DNA of 64,000 bases from JBHHUI01 sp965248775 (GTDB taxonomy: Bacteria > Chloroflexota > Anaerolineae > Anaerolineales > JBHHUI01). Below, piece by piece: positions 53,178 to 60,677 of the stretch. Both the position numbers and the translations under genes were made by a program. Positions within the stretch are counted from its first letter, which is position 1, and each line of letters begins with the position of its first letter. The notes under the pieces were generated by a model that made no database searches, had not been told where the DNA came from, and worked only from the letters and a program-made list of their open reading frames with translations. Location: contig OZ252150.1 in NCBI GenBank assembly GCA_965248775.1, positions 2,418,001 through 2,482,000 of the forward strand, in the 5' to 3' direction.

Positions 53178-53251
53178 GAACTTTGGGATGAAAATTGCCC
53201 TCTATTTATCGCAATGGTTGAAAGTGTTGAATTCAATGAATAGGGGCGGCA

Positions 53252-54292
53252 ATGACAACTGACAATGGCAATCCAAACCTGTTGGAAATCAAAGACCTGC
53301 GGTCTTACTTTTTTACTGAGGATGGGGTTGTCAAAGCTGTCGATGGGGTGGACCTCAAAGTGCGGCGTGGAGAAGTGATGGGCCTCGTCGGAGAGTCCGG
53401 CTGTGGTAAGAGTGTCACCTCGCTCTCAATCATGCAGCTTGTCGATCAGCCGGGCAAAATTGTGAGTGGCTCGATTGAGTTTGACGGCTTGGACATGCTC
53501 AAACTCTCGGAGTCTGAGATCATGAAAGTGCGCGGCAATCGCATTGCCATGATCTTCCAACAACCGCAGTCGTCGCTCAATCCGGTCTTTAAAGTTGGCG
53601 CACAGATCGTTGAAGTGCTGCGTACACATTTCGAAATCGAAAAAGAGGAAGCTTGGAACAAGACCGTGGATTTGCTGCGCCAGGTTGGTATTTCAGAAGC
53701 CGAACGCCGGGCGCATGCATATCCGCACGAACTCTCCGGCGGGATGGCACAGCGCGTGATGATCGCAATGGCCCTGGCTGGCGCGCCAGAATTGTTGATC
53801 GCCGATGAGCCCACAACAGCGCTCGATGTAACTATCCAGGCGCAAATCCTCGATCTGATGCGTGATTTGCGCACAAAGATCGATACAGCCGTAATCCTGA
53901 TTACCCATGATCTGGGCATCATCGCGGAGATGGCCGAACGAGTTGCCGTGATGTATGCCGGCCGCATTGTTGAAGAGGCGACCGTTGAAACGCTGTTTGC
54001 GCAACCCATGCACCCGTACACACAAGGCCTAATCGGCTCTATCCCCGTTCTGGGACAGGTTAAGGACGAACTGACTGTTATTCCGGGGTCAGTGCCTAAT
54101 CTGATCGATTTACCTGCGGGTTGCAAATTCGCGCCACGTTGTCAAGCGCGTATGATGCACGATCTGCAGATATGTTCTGATCTCGATCCAGACTTGAGCC
54201 CTGTGAGCGATGGCCACAAAGTACGCTGCTGGTTGTATAAAGATGGAGAAGGACATGTTGCACCACTCGCAATACAAAGTGCGACGGTCTGA
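53252..54292 (+). CDS. Peptide ABC transporter ATPase, DppD-like
   Basis: 346 residues. Walker A GESGCGKSVTS, signature LSGGMAQR, Walker B LLIADEPTTALDV, switch ITHDLG. The C-terminal oligopeptide/dipeptide extension with a Cys motif (GCKFAPRCQARM...C) suggests an iron-sulfur cluster as found in DppD/OppD. Cytoplasmic, paired with the next gene. Confidence 0.95.
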   Translation: MTTDNGNPNLLEIKDLRSYFFTEDGVVKAVDGVDLKVRRGEVMGLVGESGCGKSVTSLSIMQLVDQPGKIVSGSIEFDGLDMLKLSESEIMKVRGNRIAMIFQQPQSSLNPVFKVGAQIVEVLRTHFEIEKEEAWNKTVDLLRQVGISEAERRAHAYPHELSGGMAQRVMIAMALAGAPELLIADEPTTALDVTIQAQILDLMRDLRTKIDTAVILITHDLGIIAEMAERVAVMYAGRIVEEATVETLFAQPMHPYTQGLIGSIPVLGQVKDELTVIPGSVPNLIDLPAGCKFAPRCQARMMHDLQICSDLDPDLSPVSDGHKVRCWLYKDGEGHVAPLAIQSATV

Positions 54293-54315
54293 CGGATTGG
54301 ACTTCGGAGATTGAT

Positions 54316-55314
54316 TTGGAACAGCTGACAGCGAGCAACGGTAACATCACGCGTGAACTCGTTCGCGTGGAGAACCTTGTAAAACACTTCCCAGTACTGG
54401 GCGGGCTCCTGCGGCGCGTGCGCGGATACGTCCGGGCTGTGGACGGCATTTCGTTCACGATCAATTCCGGAGAAACGCTGGGGCTTGTCGGTGAATCAGG
54501 TTGTGGCAAGACGACAACCGGGCGCATGATCCTGCGCCTGCTGGAGGCTACGCAAGGCTCCGTCTATTTCGAAGGGCGCAATTTGATGCAATTGGAGCGG
54601 CAAGAGATCAAAGCCGTGCGCCGCCACATGCAAATTGTTTTTCAGGACCCCTACTCCTCGCTTAACCCTCGGATGCCGGTTGGTGAGAGCATCGCAGAGG
54701 GCTTGCAAATTCACGGTTTGTGGAATTCGGAAGAACGCCATGAGATCGTCGTTAACATGCTTCGCCGCGTAGGAATGGAGGACTATCACGCCAAACGTTA
54801 CCCGCACGAGTTCTCCGGCGGGCAGCGGCAGCGTATTGGCCTCGCACGCGCATTGGCGCTACAGCCGAAATTTATTGTCTGTGATGAGCCGGTTTCCGCA
54901 CTCGATGTATCCATCCAGTCACAGGTGCTCAATATATTGCGCGATCTACAGCGCGAGTTCCGCCTGACCTATCTGTTCATCGCTCACGACTTAAGTGTGG
55001 TGGAACATATCTCGGATCGGGTCGCTGTGATGTATTTGGGAAAAGTGGTCGAGACCGCGACCAGAGATGAGCTATTCAGCAATCCGAAGCACCCATACAC
55101 ACAGGCGCTGCTTTCTGCGATCCCAGTGCCCGACCCTACAGTGAGACGTGAGCGCATCATCTTGCATGGCGAGGTGCCCAGCCCAATTAATGCTCCCGGC
55201 GGGTGTCGATTCCACACGCGCTGCCCGTATGTCATGGATCAGTGTTCACAAGAGGAACCACCGTTTACGGAACACTCACCGGATCACTGGTCTGCTTGCT
55301 GGTTATTAGAGTAA
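54316..55314 (+). CDS. Peptide ABC transporter ATPase, DppF-like
   Basis: 332 residues from TTG 54316. Walker A GESGCGKTTTG, signature FSGGQRQR, Walker B IVCDEPVSALDVS, switch IAHDLS; C-terminal GGCRFHTRCPYVMDQC. The two ATPases differ in sequence and form a heterodimer. Last gene of the operon, 24 bp after its partner. Confidence 0.95.
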   Translation: MEQLTASNGNITRELVRVENLVKHFPVLGGLLRRVRGYVRAVDGISFTINSGETLGLVGESGCGKTTTGRMILRLLEATQGSVYFEGRNLMQLERQEIKAVRRHMQIVFQDPYSSLNPRMPVGESIAEGLQIHGLWNSEERHEIVVNMLRRVGMEDYHAKRYPHEFSGGQRQRIGLARALALQPKFIVCDEPVSALDVSIQSQVLNILRDLQREFRLTYLFIAHDLSVVEHISDRVAVMYLGKVVETATRDELFSNPKHPYTQALLSAIPVPDPTVRRERIILHGEVPSPINAPGGCRFHTRCPYVMDQCSQEEPPFTEHSPDHWSACWLLE

Positions 55315-55404
55315 ACTGTACCTCCCCAGTTTTCTTCGACTCCCCAATCGTAAATTCGCGAATAGCGTGCTCTCTCTTTAAACTTCGAGTACAATTGAAT
55401 TATT

Positions 55405-56481
55405 GTGAGCAATACGCAAATACTTCTGGTTGACGATCAGGTCGAAGTGCGGAAAATGCTGCGTTCCACACTCGAAGTTGCCATTGGCGACTTGGATGTC
55501 GTGGACGTTCCCTCGGCCGAAGAAGCCATGCTCGAAGTGCAGCGTACGGAATTCGATCTTGTGATCACCGATCTGCATTTGCCCGGAATGAACGGCGCGG
55601 AACTCATGTCGCGTGTACGTGCGGCGCGCCCCGATGCCAACCTGATCGTCGTGAGCGGCAATAAAGATGCACTTAAATCGCCTGAGGTTATTAACGCTGC
55701 CCCGAAGGCGGTATTTGTAAAGCCGCTCAACCCGAGCGAGTTCATTGAAACCGTACAAGAGGTACTTGGCAGGGCACCCAGTGAGAGCGAGCCGCCGGAA
55801 GTTCAACCGGGCGTAAACGAGCGGGTCTCAGAATTGCGCAGCGATCTCGGAGCGGCGGCTGCGTATCTGGCAGATGATGATGGCCGCATTGTCGTACGAG
55901 CCGGGGATGTGCCGGACCTGGATGTGGATGGTATGCTCGTCCATATCGAAGCCGCGTTCAATGCGGGTTTCCGCGTAAGCACTATGCTCGGTGGCTATGT
56001 GCCGCTGAACATGCTCTTCTTCGATGGTGACGAGTACGATGTATATGTCGCCAATGTTGGCAAGTCGTTCATGCTTCTTATGATCTTTCAGGGAGAGCGC
56101 GCTGCCCAACAAATGGGGTCGTCGCTCCACTATGGCCGCCAGGCAGCAGACGATCTGCTCAATTTGCTCGCACAGATGGGTGTCGCGGAATCGGACGAAT
56201 TGAAACCGTCCGCGGACCAAGAGGATGTTCAACCTGCTCAAGAGCCGGAGCTCGACGAGCCGGTGACACCCGCCTGGGAGGCCGAAGAACGACCGGAAGT
56301 TGAACCCATCGAACTTGATTTCGAAGTGCTCGAAGAAGCAAGCGAAATTACACAAAAGATGAACGTACAGGCGTTTTGGACAGAGGCGCTGGAAGAATCT
56401 AAAACAGTAGAGATCGACTCGAATGCCCTCTCATACGAACAGGCTCTGAAACTGGGTCTGGTTGACTCCGAAGAAGACTAG
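55405..56481 (+). CDS. Response regulator with roadblock-like domain
   Basis: 358 residues from GTG 55405. Receiver domain 1-122: acidic pair D10-D11 (LLVDDQ), phospho-acceptor D56 (VITDLHLPGMNG), Lys at VFVKPLNP. Residues about 135-265 (ERVSELRSDLGAAAAYLADDDGRIV through GKSFMLLMIFQ) look like a roadblock/LC7 domain, which elsewhere regulates small GTPases of the MglA type. An acidic tail follows (about 270-358). It lacks a DNA-binding output. No kinase or GTPase gene is adjacent. A TACAAT lies 10 nt before the start codon, so the mRNA would be nearly leaderless. Confidence 0.8.
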   Translation: MSNTQILLVDDQVEVRKMLRSTLEVAIGDLDVVDVPSAEEAMLEVQRTEFDLVITDLHLPGMNGAELMSRVRAARPDANLIVVSGNKDALKSPEVINAAPKAVFVKPLNPSEFIETVQEVLGRAPSESEPPEVQPGVNERVSELRSDLGAAAAYLADDDGRIVVRAGDVPDLDVDGMLVHIEAAFNAGFRVSTMLGGYVPLNMLFFDGDEYDVYVANVGKSFMLLMIFQGERAAQQMGSSLHYGRQAADDLLNLLAQMGVAESDELKPSADQEDVQPAQEPELDEPVTPAWEAEERPEVEPIELDFEVLEEASEITQKMNVQAFWTEALEESKTVEIDSNALSYEQALKLGLVDSEED

Positions 56482-56522
56482 AACCCAAAATCGCGTGTGC
56501 TACAATTATTTTGCTTGCTTAT

Positions 56523-56594
56523 TGGGCCGTGGTGCAATTGGCAGCACAGCGGACTTTGGATCCGTAAATCCAGGTTCGAGCCCTGGCGGCCCAG
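56523..56594 (+). tRNA. tRNA-Gln (anticodon UUG)
   Basis: 72 nt. Acceptor TGGGCCG (56523-56529) pairs with CGGCCCA (56587-56593), discriminator G. Anticodon stem GCGGA/TCCGT encloses loop CTTTGGA with anticodon TTG; the T arm has CCAGGTTCGAGCCCTGG. CCA is not encoded. A TACAAT at 56501-56506 may be its -10 box. Confidence 0.95.
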
Positions 56595-56623
56595 TTTGAA
56601 GGACATTATTATTTAGTTTTCTC

Positions 56624-56764
56624 GTGCCCGACGAACCTCCAGACCCTGATCCGCAACTGCAATTTCATACTATGCAGAATGGCCCGTCTTTAACGTTGGA
56701 CGGGCATGTTACGCGCCGGACGGGCGTGAGTTACACCCCATCTAAGCGGAGAGCGCTGATATGA
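56624..56764 (+). CDS. Possible 46-residue protein coupled to glmU
   Basis: Frame from GTG 56624, ending with TGA that overlaps the glmU start (ATGA at 56761-56764). Product is Pro/Asp-rich at the N-terminus (DEPPDPDPQLQFHTM) then polar. The overlap suggests coupling, but no family is recognised. A GCCCGTC/GACGGGC stem at 56682-56705 lies inside it and argues for an RNA element instead. Confidence 0.3.
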   Translation: MPDEPPDPDPQLQFHTMQNGPSLTLDGHVTRRTGVSYTPSKRRALI

Positions 56765-58116
56765 CAATTGCTACGGTCATCATGGCGGCTGGTCAAGGTA
56801 CGCGAATGAAATCACAGACGCCCAAAATGATTCACACCCTAAACGGTAGGCCGCTGATCACATATGCCGCGTCGTTGGCAGAGCAGGTGGGAGATATACC
56901 GCCTGTTGTAGTGATCGGACACGCCGCCGAGACTGTACGCAAAGCGGTGCAAGTAGATGCTCGCTTTGCCATCCAGAAGGAGCAGCTCGGAACCGGCCAT
57001 GCAGTGTTGCAAGCAGCGGCCCTGCTCGAAGAACGCGCCGACTATGTGCTGGTATGGGCTGCCGATATGCCGTTCCTAACGGCGGCTTCGCTGGAATTGC
57101 TTTTAGAGACACAAAAACAAAATGATGGGCCGTTCTCACTCCTCACCCTATTCACAGAAAAGCCGCGCGGCTTTGGCCGCATTGTGCGCGATACAAACGG
57201 CGCGCTGCAAGCTATTGTGGAAGAAGCGCAGGCCACACCGGAAGAACTTGCCATTCGCGAGTTGAATCCCGGCTTCTATTGTTTTGATGCTGAGTGGCTC
57301 TGGCAAGTGTTGCCGAAGCTGTCGCTTTCCTCTAAAGGCGAATATTACCTGACGGATCTGATAGCGCTGGCAGTGGAGCGTGGCGAGAACATTTCCACCT
57401 CCGAGATTGCGGATGCAGTGGAGGCGATGGGCATCAATACCCGCGTCCACCTCGCAGAAGCGGAGGCGCTGCTGCGGGAACGTATAAATCGTAGTTGGAT
57501 GGCGCGTGGCGTGACGATGATCGATCCTGCCACGACGTACATTGGATTGGACGTGACAATTGGGCTGGATACTGTCATTCTCCCGAACACGCATATAACC
57601 GGCGGCTCGACGATTGGAGCTGCCTGCACCATCGGTCCGAACTCAATTGTGCGTGATACGGAAATCGGCGATCGTTGTAAAGTCGAAAGTTCGGTGCTGG
57701 AACAGGCCGTCCTTGAGGATGAAGTTGATATCGGTCCATTTGGTCATTTGCGACGTGGCGCGCATTTGGCAGCCGGTGTGCATATGGGGAACTTCGGCGA
57801 GGTAAAGAATTCGTACCTTGGGCCGGGTGTGAAGGTGGGCCATTTTTCATATGTAGGTGACGCGAATATTGGTGCTCGGACAAATATCGGTGCGGGCACC
57901 ATAACCTGTAACTTCACGATGGATGGCCAGAAGCACAAGACTAGCATAGGAACTGATACCTTCATTGGCAGCGATTCGATGTTAGTTGCTCCGCTGAACA
58001 TCGGTTCGCGCAGCGGCACCGGTGCCGGCTCGGTTGTGACCAAAGACGTGCCGGATGATGCGCTGGCTGTTGGTGTGCCCGCACGCGTCATTCGGCGATT
58101 TGCAAAGGACGGATAA
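56761..58116 (+). CDS. glmU: Bifunctional GlcNAc-1-P uridyltransferase / glucosamine-1-P acetyltransferase
   Basis: 451 residues, standard length. N-terminal nucleotidyltransferase (1 to about 225): IMAAGQGTRMKSQTPKMIHTL, and LVWAADMPFL for the metal Asp. C-terminal left-handed beta helix (about 250-440) with hexapeptide repeats and active-site region GHLRRGAHLAAGVHMGNFGEVKNS. It makes UDP-GlcNAc, the precursor of peptidoglycan. Followed after 4 bp by the CNNM-type gene. Confidence 0.96.
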   Translation: MTIATVIMAAGQGTRMKSQTPKMIHTLNGRPLITYAASLAEQVGDIPPVVVIGHAAETVRKAVQVDARFAIQKEQLGTGHAVLQAAALLEERADYVLVWAADMPFLTAASLELLLETQKQNDGPFSLLTLFTEKPRGFGRIVRDTNGALQAIVEEAQATPEELAIRELNPGFYCFDAEWLWQVLPKLSLSSKGEYYLTDLIALAVERGENISTSEIADAVEAMGINTRVHLAEAEALLRERINRSWMARGVTMIDPATTYIGLDVTIGLDTVILPNTHITGGSTIGAACTIGPNSIVRDTEIGDRCKVESSVLEQAVLEDEVDIGPFGHLRRGAHLAAGVHMGNFGEVKNSYLGPGVKVGHFSYVGDANIGARTNIGAGTITCNFTMDGQKHKTSIGTDTFIGSDSMLVAPLNIGSRSGTGAGSVVTKDVPDDALAVGVPARVIRRFAKDG

Positions 58117-58120
58117 ACTG

Positions 58121-59431
58121 ATGGCGGCTGTAATTGCGTTGGGCAGTCTTTTTATTCTGAATGCAGTGCTCGCAGCTGCACAGGCAGCGTATGGGAATTT
58201 GCCCCTCTCGCGCTTGAAGGTGCGTATTGCAGCAGGTGAATCCTACGCCCGGCATGCCTTGTTGCTTTCCGAGGATTCAGGTCGCCTGCTTGCAACCGTG
58301 CGCTTTGTACAGGCGCTGACACGTTTCCTCGTCGCTGGGGCCGCAGCGCTTGTGTTTGCGCCGCTGGCCACAACTACTCTCGAAGGTATTGCAATGACAG
58401 CGTCCTTCGCGAATGTGATTGCATTTGTCGGCGTGATGTTGATTTCAACGGTCGTGGTCGTGGTGCTGGGTGAACTCGTGCCGGCCGCGCTCATATTCCG
58501 TGACTCGGTTACCTGGGCCGTCCGGTTGGCTGCTCCGCTGATCGTCTTCGAGTGGTTGTTTTATCCCTTCGCTCGTTTTCTAACCTGGCTCTCTGGCCTG
58601 ATTGCCGCACCCTTGGGTGGGCGCGCTGCGGCCTCTGTTACGGCTGAACAAATTCAGACACTCATCGCGGTGGGTGAAAAGGGCGGCGCTATCGAACAGG
58701 AAGAGAAGCAGATGATCGACTCCATTCTCCGCTTTGGCGACACGCTGGTGCGCGAAGTGATGATCCCGCGTGTTGATGTCCTGGCGTTGGACGAGGAAAC
58801 CCCACTCGACGCAGCGCTCGACGAAGTACTGGCTGCCGGTTTCAGTCGTATTCCGGTGTATCAAGAGACTGTAGACAATGTGCTCGGCCTGCTCTATGTG
58901 AAGGATGTGTTGAAATTCATCCGCCAGGGCGAGGACGATCGGAGCTTGACCGAACTGCTCCGTCCGGCATACTTTGTGCCTGAGACCAAGAAATTGGACG
59001 ATCTGCTAAAGGAATTGCAGACGCGTCATATCCACATGGCAATTGTAGTTGACGAGTATGGCGGGATGGCCGGTGTGGTGACACTGGAAGATATTGTCGA
59101 AGAGATCATTGGCGAAGTGCTGGACGAGTATGACCCCGCTGAAGAAGTACTCATCGAGCAAGTGAGCGACACCGAGTATCTTGTTCACGGGCGAATAGAT
59201 ATGGACGACTTGAACTATGTGTTGGGAACCAACCTAAACTCTGTAGATGCCGATACAGTCGCCGGCTTTATCTATGGCAAACTAGGACGTGTGCCCGTCG
59301 TTGGCGAACAGATCAAAGTCGAAGGTGTCCTGCTCGAAGTAAAACATGTAGTGGGGCGGCGTATTCGGCAGGTACGTGTATTGCGCCTCGAAGAGCCGAT
59401 CGGGAACGGCAAGGGAGCGAATGGTGGATGA
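58121..59431 (+). CDS. CNNM/CorC (hemolysin C)-type membrane protein with CBS domains
   Basis: Start ATG 58121; a longer frame back to 58055 would overlap glmU in another frame and is rejected. 436 residues: DUF21/CNNM membrane domain (about 1-190, with LISTVVVVVLGELVPAAL), a CBS pair (about 210-335: VREVMIPRVDVLALDEETPL; HMAIVVDEYGGMAGVVTLEDI) and a C-terminal CorC_HlyC domain. Related proteins export or sense Mg2+/Co2+. It overlaps the start of cdd by 11 bp. Confidence 0.93.
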   Translation: MAAVIALGSLFILNAVLAAAQAAYGNLPLSRLKVRIAAGESYARHALLLSEDSGRLLATVRFVQALTRFLVAGAAALVFAPLATTTLEGIAMTASFANVIAFVGVMLISTVVVVVLGELVPAALIFRDSVTWAVRLAAPLIVFEWLFYPFARFLTWLSGLIAAPLGGRAAASVTAEQIQTLIAVGEKGGAIEQEEKQMIDSILRFGDTLVREVMIPRVDVLALDEETPLDAALDEVLAAGFSRIPVYQETVDNVLGLLYVKDVLKFIRQGEDDRSLTELLRPAYFVPETKKLDDLLKELQTRHIHMAIVVDEYGGMAGVVTLEDIVEEIIGEVLDEYDPAEEVLIEQVSDTEYLVHGRIDMDDLNYVLGTNLNSVDADTVAGFIYGKLGRVPVVGEQIKVEGVLLEVKHVVGRRIRQVRVLRLEEPIGNGKGANGG

Positions 59432-59831
59432 CACGCAAATTGCTGCGTTGGTCGAACACGCGCGGGCTGCGCGTGAAAAAGCATACGCGCCTTATTCGGA
59501 CTTTCCGGTCGGCGCTACCCTCCTGACGAACAATGGGGAAATTTATTCCGGTGTCAACATCGAGAATGCTTCATATCCGGCCACCGTTTGTGCTGAGCGG
59601 GTTGCAATCTTCAGCGCTGTAGCGGCTGGCGAGCGCGACATCGAAGCCCTTGCAGTTGTCACTCGTGGAGCGGGCTCGCCATGTGGTATTTGCCGACAGG
59701 TATTGGCCGAATTCGGGACGGATATAACTGTCATCATTGCACACGAAACTGGCACCGTACGTGAAGTGACTACGGTCTCCCTGTTGTTGCCAGATTCATT
59801 TGGGCCAAACAATCTAAAACGCGACTCGTGA
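59421..59831 (+). CDS. cdd: Cytidine deaminase
   Basis: ATG 59421 chosen, behind AAGGGAG; 136 residues, the size of homotetrameric Cdd. Zinc site: C57 and catalytic E59 in ATVCAERVA, then C88 and C91 in SPCGICRQVL. It deaminates cytidine and deoxycytidine for pyrimidine salvage. Overlaps the end of the CNNM gene, so cotranscribed. Confidence 0.96.
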   Translation: MVDDTQIAALVEHARAAREKAYAPYSDFPVGATLLTNNGEIYSGVNIENASYPATVCAERVAIFSAVAAGERDIEALAVVTRGAGSPCGICRQVLAEFGTDITVIIAHETGTVREVTTVSLLLPDSFGPNNLKRDS

Positions 59832-59888
59832 CACGCGAGCGACTAGGTCTCGCTTCGCGCCGTAGGCATCACTCAGGGCTTTTCACGT

Positions 59889-59894
59889 TATAAT
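59889..59894 (+). promoter_or_regulatory. -10 element of recO, implying a leaderless mRNA
   Basis: TATAAT followed by CCGCGCC and then the ATG of recO 7 nt after the box. Normal start-site spacing puts +1 on or next to the A of ATG. The same 13 bases occur at 35545-35557. Confidence 0.65.
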
Positions 59895-59901
59895 CCGCGC
59901 C

Positions 59902-60675
59902 ATGCGGCGCGCAAGAACAGTCCGGACCGAGGCCGTGGTTCTCCGGCATAAAGATTTTGGGGAAGCTGACCGCATCCTGACCCTTCTGACCCCGGAGCAT
60001 GGCAAGCTGCACGCCATTGCAAAGGGTGTGCGACGTCCCACCAGTCGTAAAGCAGGTCATCTCGATCTCTATATGCGCGCGGATGTGTTCCTGGCCACTG
60101 GCCGTGACCTGGATATCCTTACGCAAGCGACCACACTTGATGCATTCCGTCCCATCCGCGAGGGGCTGCTGCGTTCCAGCTATGCAAGTTATTGCGCTGA
60201 ACTGCTCGAGCGCTTCACACCAGATAGCGAAGCGAATGCACCGCTTTACCATTTGCTGGTGGGTGCGCTTGAAAAGATTAGTGTGGAAGACAATCTGCCG
60301 CTTATCGCCCGCTATTACGAAATGCACTTGTTGGGCCTGGTCGGTTTCCAACCGGAACTGCGCACCTGTGTCGTGCGGGGAGAAGAAATCCAGCCCGAGG
60401 ATCAGTTCTTTGACGCTTCTTCAGGCGGGGTTGTTTGTCCACACTGCGGGGGTGCAGGTGTAGGCCGACCAATAACGATGCCGACCTTGAAAATGTTACG
60501 TTTCCTGCAACGTAGTGAATGGGCCGCACTGGAAAATCTGCGCGTGCGTGCAACTGTTGAAAGTGAACTTGAACAGGTCATGTTGAATTTCATTACCGTA
60601 AACCTGGAGCGCCAACTCAAGTCAGTTGATTTCCTGAATCGCGTTCGACGTATCAAACAAACGAATCCGAACTGA
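59902..60675 (+). CDS. recO: DNA repair protein RecO
   Basis: 257 residues. N-terminal OB fold (RTVRTEAVVLRHKDFGEADRIL; GKLHAIAKGVRRPTSRKAGHLDLY) and helical C-terminal domain with Cys residues (RTCVVRG; VVCPHCGG) that fit the zinc site. It loads RecA with RecR/RecF in recombination repair. No ribosome site precedes the ATG, in line with a leaderless message. Followed 2 bp later by glyQS. Confidence 0.94.
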   Translation: MRRARTVRTEAVVLRHKDFGEADRILTLLTPEHGKLHAIAKGVRRPTSRKAGHLDLYMRADVFLATGRDLDILTQATTLDAFRPIREGLLRSSYASYCAELLERFTPDSEANAPLYHLLVGALEKISVEDNLPLIARYYEMHLLGLVGFQPELRTCVVRGEEIQPEDQFFDASSGGVVCPHCGGAGVGRPITMPTLKMLRFLQRSEWAALENLRVRATVESELEQVMLNFITVNLERQLKSVDFLNRVRRIKQTNPN

Positions 60676-60677
60676 TT

